Of a stretch of 64,000 bases of DNA, positions 45,550 through 55,550 are shown in pieces. Origin of the DNA: CAVSRC01 sp963830205 (GTDB taxonomy: Bacteria; Pseudomonadota; Alphaproteobacteria; Rhizobiales; Kaistiaceae). Numbering within the stretch: the first letter of the stretch is position 1; each line of letters opens with the position of its first letter. The stretch lies in assembly GCA_963830205.1 (NCBI GenBank), contig CAWHLP010000016.1:48833-112832 (forward strand). The letters are read 5' to 3'. Under the pieces are notes generated by a model. The model ran no database searches. It worked only from the letters and a program-made list of their open reading frames with translations, and was not told where the DNA came from. The translations under genes were made by a program, and so were the position numbers.

Positions 45550-47072
45550 TCACGCCGTCTTCGTCTTCGCCTTTCTCGGCGGCGCGGTCCCCTTGAGCGT
45601 GACGAAGGAGATCGCCGCCGCAATGAAGCACCAGACGGCGCCGAAGACCATCGCTGCCGAATAGGCCGACAGGAACGCGCCGACGATCTGATCATGCGCA
45701 GGATCGGCAGCCGGCGGGATGACGCCAAAGCGCGCAGCGGCCGGCGCCGTCCAGCCGAAGACGACCCCTGCGGTGGCACCGAAGAGCGCGATGGCGAAGA
45801 CGCCGGCAAGCCGGCTCGCCGCATTGCTGATGCCCGACGCCGCGCCCGACTTGCCGTCCGGCACAGCGTTCATCACCGCGGTAGTGAGCGGCGAGGCCGC
45901 CAGCGCCATGCCGCCGCCGACGAGGACGACTGGCAGCACCACGCCGAGCCAGATGTTGGGGATAACGAGGGCGAAGCCGAAGGAGCCGGCGGCGACCAGG
46001 AGCGGCCCGGCCACCAGGAAGAAGCGCGGCCCGTAGGTGTCGGCCAGCGCGCCGGTGAGGCGCGAGAAAACGCCGATGATGAGGCCGAAGGGCAGCATGA
46101 TGAGCCCGGTGGTGGCGGCGCTGAGCCCGCGCCGGTTGATGAGATCGAAGGGCAGCAGGAACAGCACGCCGGAAAGCGCGCCGTAAAGAAACACGGTGAC
46201 GATGTTGACGCTGGTGAAGATCTTCGAGCCGAACAGCGCCGGCGGCGCGATCGGATTGGCGGCGCGCTGCTCGACCACGACGAAGATGGCGATGCCGGCA
46301 AGCCCGGCTGCGATGGCAAGGCCGATCGCGACCGCGCTCACCGCCCCCTCCGATACGGCGGTGAGGCCGTAGGTCAGCGCGCCGAAGGCCAGCACCGCGA
46401 TAAGCGCGCCCTGCCAGTCGATGCCGCCCTTTGCGCCCTCGTCGCGGCTTTCCGGCATGTAGCGCAAGGCCAGCCACAGGGCCACGACCGCGAGCGGCAG
46501 GTTGATCCAGAAGGCGGCGCGCCACGACAGGAGATCGATGAGGAAGCCGCCGATCGGCGGCCCGAGCGCCGTGGTCACCGCCGATGCCGCCGCCCAGGTG
46601 CCGATCGCCTTGCCGCGGATGTCCTTGGGAAAGGTCGCCGAGATGATCGCCAGGCTCTGCGGCACCAGGAGCGCCGCGCCGACGCCCTGGATCGCGCGTG
46701 CCGCAATCAGCAACGCGGCATTGGGTGCGACCGCGCACATGAGCGAGGCGACGGTGAAGACGACGATGCCGATGAGGAAAATGCGTCGCCGGCCAACGCG
46801 ATCGCCAAGGCCGCCACCGACGAGGATGAGCGCACCGAGCATCAGCAGATAGGCATTCGCCACCCACTGCATCGCGACGATATTGGCGGCCAGTTCCTTC
46901 TGGATGGCGGGCACCGCTATGCCGACGACGGTCGAGTTCGACGAAGGCCATCGCCGAGGCGATGGTCGTGGCCGCCAGGACGTAGCGCCGCGCCGCTTCC
47001 GGACGGGGGCTGGTGCGCCGGCGGCCGGCTCGCGGCCAATCTGCCCTCGGGGGCAAACGGTCTGTGGGTCAT
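45550..47072 (-). CDS. DHA2-family MFS multidrug exporter (two frameshifts)
   Basis: The protein has the 14-segment plan of EmrB/QacA-type exporters. The cytoplasmic loop motif is GGGLGDRVGRRRIFLIG, the segment-5 motif GPPIGGFLIDLLSWRAAFWINLPLAV and the later KSGAASGISNAASRLAGVFAIALFG. The N-terminus is in other frames. ARRYVLAATTIASAMAFVE precedes STVVGIAVPAIQK after one extra base near 46938, and a second extra base in a C run near 47025 connects it to MTHRPFAPEGR at 47072. The gene length fits two single insertions, giving about 506 residues. It is probably an efflux pump of the inner membrane. Confidence 0.82.
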
Positions 47073-47835
47073 GCCGGCCTCTTCGGTATGGCCCACCACC
47101 GTTTCGGGCCAGACCCGAGATTAGCCGCAGCAACCCCACATGGCGACCGTCGGCGAGCCCCATGCAAAGCGAGCGCCAGCGTGCACCCGAAACACTTGCT
47201 TTGTCCCGTTATCCACTGAAGTCCCAGCAGTGGGACTCAGCGCTTTCGCCTTCGCCGGGTGCGGTGCATGATCCTCTTACCGCGAAGGGAGTTAGCCAAG
47301 TTCGGCAAGGGCTAAGTCGGACGTCTGAGGCTGGTTCCCGCGGAACCGCGCTGGCGCTGGGTGCAAACCTTGAAAAGCCAGATGCCCCGCGGCGCCACGG
47401 AAAGGCGCATGGACGCAGAAATGCGTCGCGTGAGCTGGGACGTGGTCTGGGACAAGGGCCGCAAGGCTTGAGTTCTGGGCGGAGCGGCACCGAGAGGTGA
47501 CGTTCCGGGTGATCGGTGGAAGTCCCCAGCGATGGGGTGCGGAAGCAGGTCACAAATCGTGTCGCCGCCGATGGCGCCTGACCCTCGGGTTGGGCTGCCG
47601 CCGAGAGGCGAACGATCAGGGAGGCGTCGATTGGGGCGACCCGAACGACGCCTTTCCTGATTCCGGTGGCTCGCTGCGCCGCATCTCACAAAACCGCCTG
47701 CCGTGCTTCGTCGTTCCCCGGCCTCATCCTGATGCGCGCCGCGGCCATCGCACCTGAAAACGCGAAACGCCGCCGGCAGGAGCCGGCGGCGTTCGTCTCA
47801 ATGCGCGGTGCCGACCAACGGCCGGCGGTCAGGAT
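47073..47835. other. Non-coding stretch of about 760 bases with a possible structured RNA
   Basis: No open frame here looks like a protein. From about 47215 to 47700 there are many short complementary runs, for example CCGCCGAG against CTCGGGTTGG, and the segments GGTGCAAACCTTGAAAAGCC, GGTGGAAGTCC and GGGCTAAG. These recall domain I of bacterial group II introns. No reverse transcriptase and no domain V sequence are visible, so it may be a relict or another non-coding RNA. Confidence 0.3.
47766..47793 (-). terminator. Rho-independent terminator of cspA
   Basis: AACGCCGCCGGC and GCCGGCGGCGTT form a perfect 12-base-pair stem with a four-base loop. On the minus strand it is followed by TCGCGTTTTC, 43 bases after the cspA stop. 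Confidence 0.8.
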
Positions 47836-48048
47836 CTAGACCAGCTGCAGGCGGACCGCCTTCGGGCCCTTGCCCATCTTGTCCGGCTCGACCTCGAAGG
47901 AAACCTGCTGGCCATCGGCGAGATGGCTGATGCCGGCCTGCTCGAGGGCGCTCACATGGACGAACACGTCCTTCGAGCCGCCGTCCGGCTTGATGAAGCC
48001 GAAGCCTTTGGAGGAATTGAAGAATTTTACGGTGCCAGTCTGGCGCAT
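47836..48048 (-). CDS. cspA: Cold-shock domain protein
   Basis: The 70-residue protein is a single cold-shock domain with RNP1 (SKGFGFIKPD) and RNP2 (DVFVHVSAL), after the start MRQTGTVKFFN. It binds single-stranded RNA or DNA and acts as an RNA chaperone. AAGGA precedes the ATG. The long upstream region (48049 onward) fits the long untranslated leader usual for csp genes, and a strong terminator follows the stop. Longer upstream in-frame reading is not supported. Confidence 0.95.
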   Translation of the reverse strand: MRQTGTVKFFNSSKGFGFIKPDGGSKDVFVHVSALEQAGISHLADGQQVSFEVEPDKMGKGPKAVRLQLV

Positions 48049-48514
48049 GGGGAAGTCCTTTTCCCTGGTGGTCGTAATAGGCGCATGTCTACGCCTGCGG
48101 GTCGTCGGCAGCTTGTTGGTCGGGGAAAGGAAGCAAAGCGTCTTATCACGACGGCCAGGGTATTTCCCAAGTTCCGCGGAGCATTTCGCTCCAGCGCGTT
48201 TGTCCAGTCTCCGGGATACAGTGCCCGAACTCTGAACATATGACTCGAAAACGCCCAGAGCGCAAGCCTGCGGCATATTTCCACTTGGCCGGCCGTCGCG
48301 GGGACCTGCCCACGGTCGACGCTTTCCCGGCAGCGTGGAACCGTTCAATCGATTCGATCTTCCGGCAGGCCCTCGATTCTGCGGGCAGCCGCCCGCCGCC
48401 GACATGTGTAGACCAGTGCCGGCCGCGCACAAGCCCATTCCAGCGGCGCTTGTTGCCTCATGCGATTGCCCTTATAGCTCAGTCATCGTTTTCCTGCCGT
48501 TCCGGGGTCATGTC
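48049..48514. other. Intergenic stretch of about 466 bases between cspA and bioY
   Basis: It presumably carries the cspA promoter and leader on the minus strand and the bioY promoter on the plus strand. TTATAGCTCA at about 48472 resembles an incomplete BioR-type site (TTATAGATAA) 40 bases before bioY. No gene is supported, and the tRNA-like CTTATAGCTCAGT has no following tRNA. Confidence 0.4.
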
Positions 48515-49129
48515 ATGCCGTCGATCAGCTCGTCCCGCGCGCTCGCCACCGCCGTCTGGCCGCGCGGCGTCAACCGTGCCGCAAGAGCCGTCGTCCTGGT
48601 GCTGGCCGGCACCGCGATCCTCGCCATCTCGGCCAAGGTCAAGGTGCCCTTCTGGCCGGTGCCCATGACCCTGCAGACGCTCGCCGTGCTGCTCATCGGC
48701 GCCGCCTATGGCTCGCGCCTCGCGGTGGCGACGGTGGTCGCCTACATCGCCGAAGGCATGCTCGGCCTGCCGGTCTTCACCAACACGCCGCCGGCGGTCG
48801 CCGGGCCGCTCTACATGCTGGGGCCGACGGCCGGCTTCATCGCGAGCTGGCTCCTGGTCGCGGCCATCGTCGGTTACGCCAGCGACCGCGGCTGGGACCG
48901 TTCGGCCCTGCGCCTCGGTGCAGCGATGCTGCTTGCCGTGGTCGTGCAGTTCGCCATGGGCTTCGCCTGGCTCGCCTGGTTCGCACAATTGCCGAACGGC
49001 GCTGCCGGCATCGGCATGGCCAAGGCCTTCGCCGGCGGCGTCGCGCCTTTCCTGCTCGGCGATGGGCTGAAGGTCGTGCTGGCCGCGCTCCTCATCCCGG
49101 CAAGCTGGACGTTGGTCGACCGCCGCTGA
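48515..49129 (+). CDS. bioY: Biotin transporter BioY (ECF S component)
   Basis: The 204-residue inner-membrane protein has about six membrane segments. The BioY signature is visible in KVKVPFWPVPMTLQTLAVLLIGAAYGSRLAVATVVAYIAEGMLGLPVFT and PTAGFIASWLLVAAIVGYASDRGWDR. BioY takes up biotin, alone or with BioMN, which are not next to it here. The ATG at 48515 fits the start of the conserved region; longer in-frame extensions have no membrane or signal character. It converges with a MarR gene. Confidence 0.92.
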   Translation: MPSISSSRALATAVWPRGVNRAARAVVLVLAGTAILAISAKVKVPFWPVPMTLQTLAVLLIGAAYGSRLAVATVVAYIAEGMLGLPVFTNTPPAVAGPLYMLGPTAGFIASWLLVAAIVGYASDRGWDRSALRLGAAMLLAVVVQFAMGFAWLAWFAQLPNGAAGIGMAKAFAGGVAPFLLGDGLKVVLAALLIPASWTLVDRR

Positions 49130-49144
49130 CCGCCGGCCCCTGGC

Positions 49145-49609
49145 CTATTCGCCCAGCGCGTCGACCAGCCGCGCATTGAAGCGGCCGAGCAGCGTGCCGA
49201 ACATCGTGCGCTCGGCCGGCCGCCAGTCGGCGATGTAGCGCCCGACGCGCGCCCGCCTCAGCGCCAGCATGTCCTGCATCAGCGTCCGGCCCTTCGGCGT
49301 CACCGCGATCAGCCCCGCGCGCCGGTCGACCGGATCCTGCGTCCGCCTGATCAGGCCCTTGTCGGCCAGCACCGCCACCTGCCGCGTCATGGTCGAATCG
49401 TCCACGAGCAGCACCTTGGCGAGCCCGCCAACCGTCGCCGCACCGCCCTCGGTGAGCGTCCTCAGAATGAGGAACTGAGCCCGCTCCAGTGGGTAGCGGC
49501 GCTTGCGCTGCAGCGCCTCCAGCATGCGGTCGAGAACCATCAGCTCGTGCTCGACGACCGCCGCCGCGTCGGGCGCGTTGTCGCTCTCCTCGCCCTTCAC
49601 TTCCGCCAT
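49145..49609 (-). CDS. MarR-family transcriptional regulator
   Basis: The 154-residue protein has the MarR winged helix: YPLERAQFLILRTLTEGGAATVGGLAKVLLVDDSTMTRQVAVLADKGLIRRTQDPVDRRAGLIAVTPKG. The ATG at 49609 is preceded by GGAGGAGACG. It is divergent from an MFS exporter, with a perfect palindrome between them. It therefore probably represses the exporter until a toxic ligand binds. Confidence 0.88.
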   Translation of the reverse strand: MAEVKGEESDNAPDAAAVVEHELMVLDRMLEALQRKRRYPLERAQFLILRTLTEGGAATVGGLAKVLLVDDSTMTRQVAVLADKGLIRRTQDPVDRRAGLIAVTPKGRTLMQDMLALRRARVGRYIADWRPAERTMFGTLLGRFNARLVDALGE

Positions 49610-49669
49610 CGTGCGTCTCCTCCCATCTGCCGGCGCGCGCCTCCCCCCTTGCGCGCCATTTGCCGGCAG

Positions 49670-49692
49670 GTTATCTGTATCATACAGATAAC
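49670..49692. promoter_or_regulatory. 23-base perfect palindrome, MarR operator
   Basis: GTTATCTGTAT and ATACAGATAAC flank a single central C. It sits in the shared region between the divergent marR and MFS genes, in an AT-rich promoter-like patch, and is very likely the operator for the neighbouring MarR. Confidence 0.75.
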
Positions 49693-49768
49693 AATAAATG
49701 TCGACAGAACTGACGGCCGCTGCGTAATGCGGCCGCACTTTTTTCCAAAGCCTCCCCTGGGATCATCC

Positions 49769-50983
49769 ATGTCCGAAAAAGCCAGCTTCTTCCGGCAACC
49801 GAAATCCGTCTGGGCCACCGCCTTCGCCGCCATGGTCGGCTTCATGAGCATCGGCCTGGTCGATCCCATCCTGGTCTCCATCGCCCGCGGCCTCGACGCC
49901 ACGCCGAGCCAGGTGTCGCTGCTCTTCACCAGCTATTTCGCCGTCACCTCGGTGATGATGCTGATTACCGGCTATGTGTCCACCCGCATCGGCGGGCGCG
50001 CGACGCTGCTTGTCGGCGCCGCCCTCATCGTCGCCTTCGCCGGGCTGTCGGGCACCGCCAACTCGATTCCCATGCTGGTTGCCTTCCGCGCCGGCTGGGG
50101 CCTCGGCAATGCGCTGTTCGTGGCGACCGCGCTCTCCGTCATCGTCGCCGCGGCGAGCGGCGGCAGCTATCGCGCCATCCTGCTTTACGAGGCGGCGCTG
50201 GGCCTGGGCATCTCGCTCGGCCCCCTGCTCGGCGCCGCCCTCGGCGACCTGTCGTGGCGCTATCCCTTCTATGGCACCGCCACGCTGATGGCGATCGGCT
50301 TCATCGCCGTCGCCGTCTTCCTGCCCACCCAGCCCAAGCCGGAGAGGAAGACGGCACTCGCCGATCCGCTGAGGGCGCTCGCCCACGGCGGCCTCTTCAC
50401 CACCGCCGTCAGCGCCTTCTTCTACAACTACGCCTTCTTCACCGTGCTCGCCTTCGCCCCCTTCGTGCTGATGATGTCGCCGCACGCGGTCGGCCTCATC
50501 TTCTGCGGCTGGGGCATCCTGCTCGCCGTGTTCTCGGTGCTGGTGGCGCCGCGCCTGCAGGCACGCTTCAGCGAGGTGGCGCTGGCCGGCGCCTGCCTGG
50601 TGCTCTTCGCCGGCCTGCTCCTGGTGATCGCCTTCGGCTCGCCGGCCTGGATCGTCGCCGCCGTCGTGCTCTCCGGCGCGCTGATGGGCATCAACAACAC
50701 CGTCTATACCGAGATGGCGTTGGAGGTTTCCGGCGCGCCGCGCCCGGTCGCCTCGGCCGGCTACAATTTCGTCCGCTGGTTCGCCGGCGTCATCGCGCCC
50801 TATGCCGCGCCCAAGATCGCCGAGCTCGCCGGGCCGCAGACGACCTTCACCGTCTCGGCGCTCTCGGCGCTCATCGCCATGGCGATCCTCTTCCTCCGCC
50901 GCGACACCCTCGGCCGCTTCGGCCGCGCCGAGCCCATCCCGCCGACCGACATCGAAGTCGCCGAAGGCGAAGGGGCGCTATAA
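49769..50983 (+). CDS. MFS drug-efflux transporter (DHA1/arabinose-efflux type)
   Basis: The 404-residue protein has twelve predicted membrane segments: FAAMVGFMSIGLVDPILVSIARGL first, the inter-helix loop TGYVSTRIGGRATLLVG, and SLGPLLGAALGDLSWRYPFYGTATLMAIGF for segments 5 and 6. It is intact. It is divergent from a MarR gene and separated from it by a strong operator, so it is probably an inducible exporter of a toxic compound. An ATG at 49727 is possible; I prefer 49769 (MSEKASFFRQPKS). Confidence 0.87.
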   Translation: MSEKASFFRQPKSVWATAFAAMVGFMSIGLVDPILVSIARGLDATPSQVSLLFTSYFAVTSVMMLITGYVSTRIGGRATLLVGAALIVAFAGLSGTANSIPMLVAFRAGWGLGNALFVATALSVIVAAASGGSYRAILLYEAALGLGISLGPLLGAALGDLSWRYPFYGTATLMAIGFIAVAVFLPTQPKPERKTALADPLRALAHGGLFTTAVSAFFYNYAFFTVLAFAPFVLMMSPHAVGLIFCGWGILLAVFSVLVAPRLQARFSEVALAGACLVLFAGLLLVIAFGSPAWIVAAVVLSGALMGINNTVYTEMALEVSGAPRPVASAGYNFVRWFAGVIAPYAAPKIAELAGPQTTFTVSALSALIAMAILFLRRDTLGRFGRAEPIPPTDIEVAEGEGAL

Positions 50984-51880
50984 GCGGCGCCTGCGCGGGG
51001 ATGTGGCCGGCTCGACCAGCCGGCGGTAGAGATGCCAGGTCGCATGCCCGAGGACGGGCAGCACGACCGCCAGGCCGAGGAACAACGGTATCGATCCGAT
51101 GACCAGCCCGCCGGCAACCACCAGCCCCCACGCCGCCATCGGCACCGGATTGCGGATGACGGCGGAGACCGAGGCGCTGATCGCTTCCGCCAGGCCGATG
51201 TCGCGATCGAGCAGCAGGGGGAACGAGACCACGCTGATCGCCAACACCAGGACCGCGAACAGGAAGCCGACGCCGAAGCCGACAACGATCATCGTCCACC
51301 CGCCGGTGGTGGTGAACACGTCGCTCAGGAAGCTGCCGAACGATGCCGGCGGCGCCGGGCCGAGGGTGAGGTTGTAGATCGCCGAAGCCGCGGCCACCCA
51401 CACCAGGAAGATCGCAAGCAGCAGCGCGCTCGCCAGCACGATGGCGCCGAAGCGCGGCGAATGGACCACGCCGAAGGCGTCGAGCCAGCTCGCCGTGTCC
51501 CCCTGCTCCCGCCGGCGGCTCATCTCGTAAAGGCCGACCGCTGCCGCCGGACCGAGGAGGGCGAAGCCCGAAGCCAGCGGAAAAAGCAGCGGCAGCAAGC
51601 CGTAGCCGAAGACCAGCCGCGCCAGCACGACGCCGAGCAGCGGATAGATGAAGCAGATGAGAATGACGTCGGTGCGGCAGGCCGAGAAATCTTCCCAGCC
51701 CTTGCGCAGCACCGCGCGGAGATCACCGAGCTCGATCCGCCGGATGGCGGGAACCGGGACTGCCACCGCGCCGGTCGCGTCGACGCCGCTGATCGCGCGC
51801 CCGGTGACGCCGACCACCTTGCCGATCCCCTTCAACTGGTCGAACGACCACTCGACCGGATTCCTGATGTATTCGGACAT
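50978..51880 (-). CDS. DUF2189-family integral membrane protein
   Basis: The 300-residue protein starts with a cytoplasmic stretch (MSEYIRNPVEWSFDQLKGIGK) and VRKGWEDF-like LRKGWEDFSACRTDVILICFIYP, a typical entry to DUF2189. Six membrane segments follow, including DAFGVVHSPRFGAIVLASALLLAIFLVWVA and GFGVGFLFAVLVLAISVVSFPLLLDRD. The function of the family is unknown; members are common in alphaproteobacteria. It overlaps the convergent MFS gene by six bases at its 3' end. Confidence 0.85.
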   Translation of the reverse strand: MSEYIRNPVEWSFDQLKGIGKVVGVTGRAISGVDATGAVAVPVPAIRRIELGDLRAVLRKGWEDFSACRTDVILICFIYPLLGVVLARLVFGYGLLPLLFPLASGFALLGPAAAVGLYEMSRRREQGDTASWLDAFGVVHSPRFGAIVLASALLLAIFLVWVAAASAIYNLTLGPAPPASFGSFLSDVFTTTGGWTMIVVGFGVGFLFAVLVLAISVVSFPLLLDRDIGLAEAISASVSAVIRNPVPMAAWGLVVAGGLVIGSIPLFLGLAVVLPVLGHATWHLYRRLVEPATSPRRRRL

Positions 51881-52159
51881 GTCCGCTCCTCCCGAGCCGG
51901 TCGGCAAACGCGATCAACCACTCCGCCCGCGCGTGGCGTTCCACGCGCGACAGCTCTCCTCCGGGAAATCCCGTCTTCGCCTGTTGCCGGTATTGCGCCG
52001 AAGGGCCCTGGCTAGGGCCGGTCCCGGTCGGGTGGAGTCATGCCAAAAGCACCCTCCTGCCAGGCGGCGAGGCTCACGAAATCCGCCGCACCTTTCAGCC
52101 TATTTGGCGTTCGCCGTCCCGTCGTCAACCGTTGCCCGTGCGGGAAAGCGCCGCCGGCG

Positions 52160-55100
52160 CTAGCCGGCGACGCGCACGCCGATCGAAATCGCCTCGTCGC
52201 CGAGCTTGGCCTCCGACACGGTGCCGCCGGGCGTGCCGGCGAAGATCAGCGAAACCGCCAGCGTCTCGGCCTTGACCGTGTCGCGATGCGCGTCGAGAGC
52301 GGCCGGCCGCGACCGGCCCCGCCTTGACCGACGACGACGATGCGGTCCGAGACGTTGAAGCCGGCATCCTTGCGCGCCACCTGCACCAGGCGGATGAAAT
52401 CACGCGCCAGGCCCTCGCGCTCCAGCTCCGGCGTCACGTTGGTGTCGAGCACCACCACGCCGGCATTGCCGTCGAAGGGTGCCGCGGCGATGCCCTGCTT
52501 GGGTTGAAAGCGCACCTCGTACTCATCCGCCTCGATGCGCTGGCCGGCCACGTCCACCGCCCCATCGTCAAGGCGCGTCCACGCGCCGGCCTTGGCGGCG
52601 GCCAGAACCGCCTTCATCGCCGGGCCGAGACGTTTTCCGACGATACGCGGATTGACCACCAGCACCTCGGCGCCGAACGCGGACGGGTCGTCGGCGAAGG
52701 CGACCTGCTTGACGTTCGCCTCCTCGGCGATCACGTCCACGAGCGGCGACAGGATCGCGTGGCCCGGATGGGCGATGGTGAGGACGCTGAGCGGCAGGCG
52801 GTTGCGCAGGTTCTTGGCCGTGCGCACCGAGGCCGCCGACGAGCACACCGCGCGCGCCAGGTCCATGCGCTTGACCAGATCGGCATCGACCGCGAAGGCC
52901 GCAGCGTCCGGCCAGTCCTGCAGATGCACGCTCTCGCCGCCCGTCAGCGCCCGGTGGATGTGGTCGGTGAGATAGGGCAGGAACGGCGCCATCACCCGCA
53001 TCAGCGTCACCAGCACCGTGTAGAGCGTGTCATAGGCCGCCGTCTTGTCGGCGTCCTTGTCGCTTTTCCAGAAGCGGTCGCGCGAGCGCCGGATGTACCA
53101 GTTGTTGAGCGCCTCGATGAAGGGCGGCAGCGCGTTGCAGCCGCCGGCAAGGTCGAGCCGGTCCATCGCCGTCTCGACGGCGCTGACCAGTTCCGCCGTC
53201 TTGCCGAGGATGTAGCGATCGAGCTCGGCTTCCGCCGTCGTCACCAGCTTGCCCTTGATGCCGTCGATGTTGGCGTAGAGGGTGAAGAACGAATAGGCGT
53301 TCCAGATCGGCAGCATAACGGCGCGCACCGCCTCGCCGATCGCCTTGCCGTCCTTGGGCATGGCCAGGTCGCCGCCCGCCATCAGCGGCGACGACATCAT
53401 GTACCATCTGAGCGCATCGGCGCCGTAGGTGTTGAACACCTCGATCGGATCGGGATAGTTCTTCAGCCGCTTGGAAAGCTTCTGCTTGGTCTCATCGAGA
53501 ACGATGCCGTGGCCGATCGCCGAGCGGAACGGCGCGCAGTCGAACAGCGCCGTCGACATCACCATCAGCGTGTAGAACCAGCCGCGCGTCTGTCCGACAT
53601 ATTCGACGATGAAGTCGCCGGGGAAGTGGCTGTCGAACCACTCCTTGTTCTCGAATGGGTAGTGCACCTGGCAGAAGGGCATCGAGCCCGACTCGAACCA
53701 GCAGTCGAGCACGTCGCCGACGCGCCGCATGGTCGACCTGCCGGTCGGATCGTCCGGGTTCGGCCGCGTCAGCTCGTCGACATAGGGTCGGTGCAGGTCC
53801 TTCGGACGGACGCCGAAATCGCGCTCCAGCTCGTCGAGCGAACCGTAGACGTCGGTGCGCGGATAATTGGGATCGTCCGACTTCCACACCGGGATCGGCG
53901 CCCCCCAGAAGCGGTTGCGGCTGATGTTCCAGTCATACGCATTAGCCAGCCAGTTGCCGAAGATGCCGTCGCGCACATGCGCCGGCATCCAGGTGATGCC
54001 CTTGTTGAGCTCCACCATGCGGTCGCGGAACTTGGTCACCTCGACGTACCAGGAGGGCATCGCCTTGTAGATCAGCGGCTGGTCGGTGCGCCAGCAATGC
54101 GGATAGTTGTGGTCGTAGGTCTCGTGGCGGAAGACGACGCCCGCTTCCTTGAGGTCGCGGATGATCGGCTTGTTCGCCTCGAAGACGTTCAGGCCGGCAT
54201 AAGGCGGCACCTCGCCGGTGAAGTTGCCGGCCAGATCCACCGGATCGACCACCGGCAGGCCCTCCTTCTGGCCGACCTTGAGGTCGTCCTCGCCGAAGGC
54301 CGGCGCGATGTGGACGACGCCGGTGCCCTCGCCCATCTCGATGAAATCGCCGGCGATGACGCGGAAGCCGCCCTTGGCCTTTTCGCCCGCGAAGAAGGGG
54401 AACAGCGGCGCGTAGGTGCGCCCGATGAGCTCTCCGCCCTTCATCGCGCCGACCGGCCGATAGCCGTCCAGCTCCGGCGCGTAGTGCTCCACCGAGCTTT
54501 CGGCGAGGATCACCCGCGCGCCGTCCTTCTCCATCACCGCGTAGTCGGCATCCGGCGCCACCGCCAGACCGACATTGGAGGGCAGCGTCCACGGCGTCGT
54601 CGTCCAGGCGAGCAGCCGCGTGTTGGTGTCGCCGTCCAGCAGGAAGCCGATGGTCAGCGCCGGGTCCTGGCGGGCACGGTAGGAATCGTCCAGCCGCGTC
54701 TCGGACTGCGACAGCGGCGTCTGCGCCGCCCACGAATAGGGCACGACGCGATAGCCCTCGTAGACCAGCCCCTTGTCCCAAAGCTGTTTGAAGGCCCAGA
54801 TGGTGCTCTCCATGTAGGAGAGGTCCATGGTGCGGTAGTCGTTTTCGAAGTCGACCCAGCGCGCCGAGCGGTTGACGTAATACTCCCAGTCGCTGCGGAA
54901 CTGCATGATCGACGTGCGGCAGTGCTCGTTGAACTTCGCCAGGCCGTATTTGAGGATGTCCTGCCGGCCGTTGAGGTTGAGCTCCTTCTCCGAATGCAGC
55001 TCCGCCGGCAGGCCGTGGCAATCCCAGCCGAAGCGCCGCTCGACCATTTTGCCGCGCATGGTCTGGTAGCGCGGCACCATGTCCTTCACGAAGCCGGTGA

Positions 55101-55320
55101 CGATGTGCCCGTAGTGCGGCAGGCCGTTGGCGAAGGGCGGTCCGTCATAGAAGACGAATTCCGGCGCACCCTGCTCCCGCCGGCGCTCGATCGAGCGCTG
55201 GAAGGTCTTCTCGGCCTCCCAGGCCGCCCCGATCGCTTCCTCGATGCGCGGAAAGCTGGGCGAGGGATCGGCGGGCGGATAGACGGTCTTGGCGGTGGCC
55301 GGGGGGCTCGTGTCGTTCAT
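52160..55320 (-). CDS. ileS: Isoleucyl-tRNA synthetase, eukaryote-like type (two frameshifts near the 3' end)
   Basis: This class I enzyme charges tRNA-Ile. The HIGH motif appears as PFANGLPHYGHIVTGFVKD near residues 62-80, and the KMSKS motif as KQKLSKRLKNYPDP near residue 613. Both forms, and the length of about 1052 residues, are those of type 2 (eukaryote-like) IleRS, not the ~940-residue bacterial type 1. A large editing domain lies between. Near 52296 and 52325 two extra bases break the frame. With both removed the end reads DRIVVV, VKAGPVAA, ALDAHRDTVKAETLAVSLIFAG and stops at 52160. Because the gene is essential, these are probably sequence errors. It is divergent from the MarR-EmrAB operon. 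Confidence 0.93.
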
Positions 55321-55506
55321 GGTGTCGTCTAGATGGTGCGGCGTCGCCGGAACCGCGACCCCTTGAAGAAATCGGCCGGATCGATACCGCCTTTGGCGCC
55401 GCTTCGCTACCCTCATGGTGGGTCCGCGCCAGGCGGCGGCCCGTGGCGGGCGCCTGAGGGTGAGGCCCGCTAACCCTTCGTTTACCGCATGGCTGCCCTG
55501 AGAAAG

Positions 55507-55542
55507 ATGCAAGCTTGCATATTATAAGTGAGCTTATTATAT
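55507..55542. promoter_or_regulatory. Operator region of the marR-emrAB operon
   Basis: ATGCAAGCTTGCAT (55507-55520) is a perfect palindrome. TTATAAG and CTTATTAT just after it form a near-perfect inverted repeat with a TGAG centre. This AT-rich cluster lies immediately before the marR start and is the likely binding place for MarR. Confidence 0.65.
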
Positions 55543-55550
55543 CTCCCATC

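Noticed and set aside
48465..48500. tRNA gene suggested by CTTATAGCTCAGT
   Set aside because: No acceptor, anticodon or T-arm sequence follows; the bioY start lies within 40 bases.
52324..55332. 1002-residue open frame on the plus strand
   Set aside because: It lies fully antisense to ileS and has the Arg/His/Val-rich make-up of a GC-rich shadow frame.
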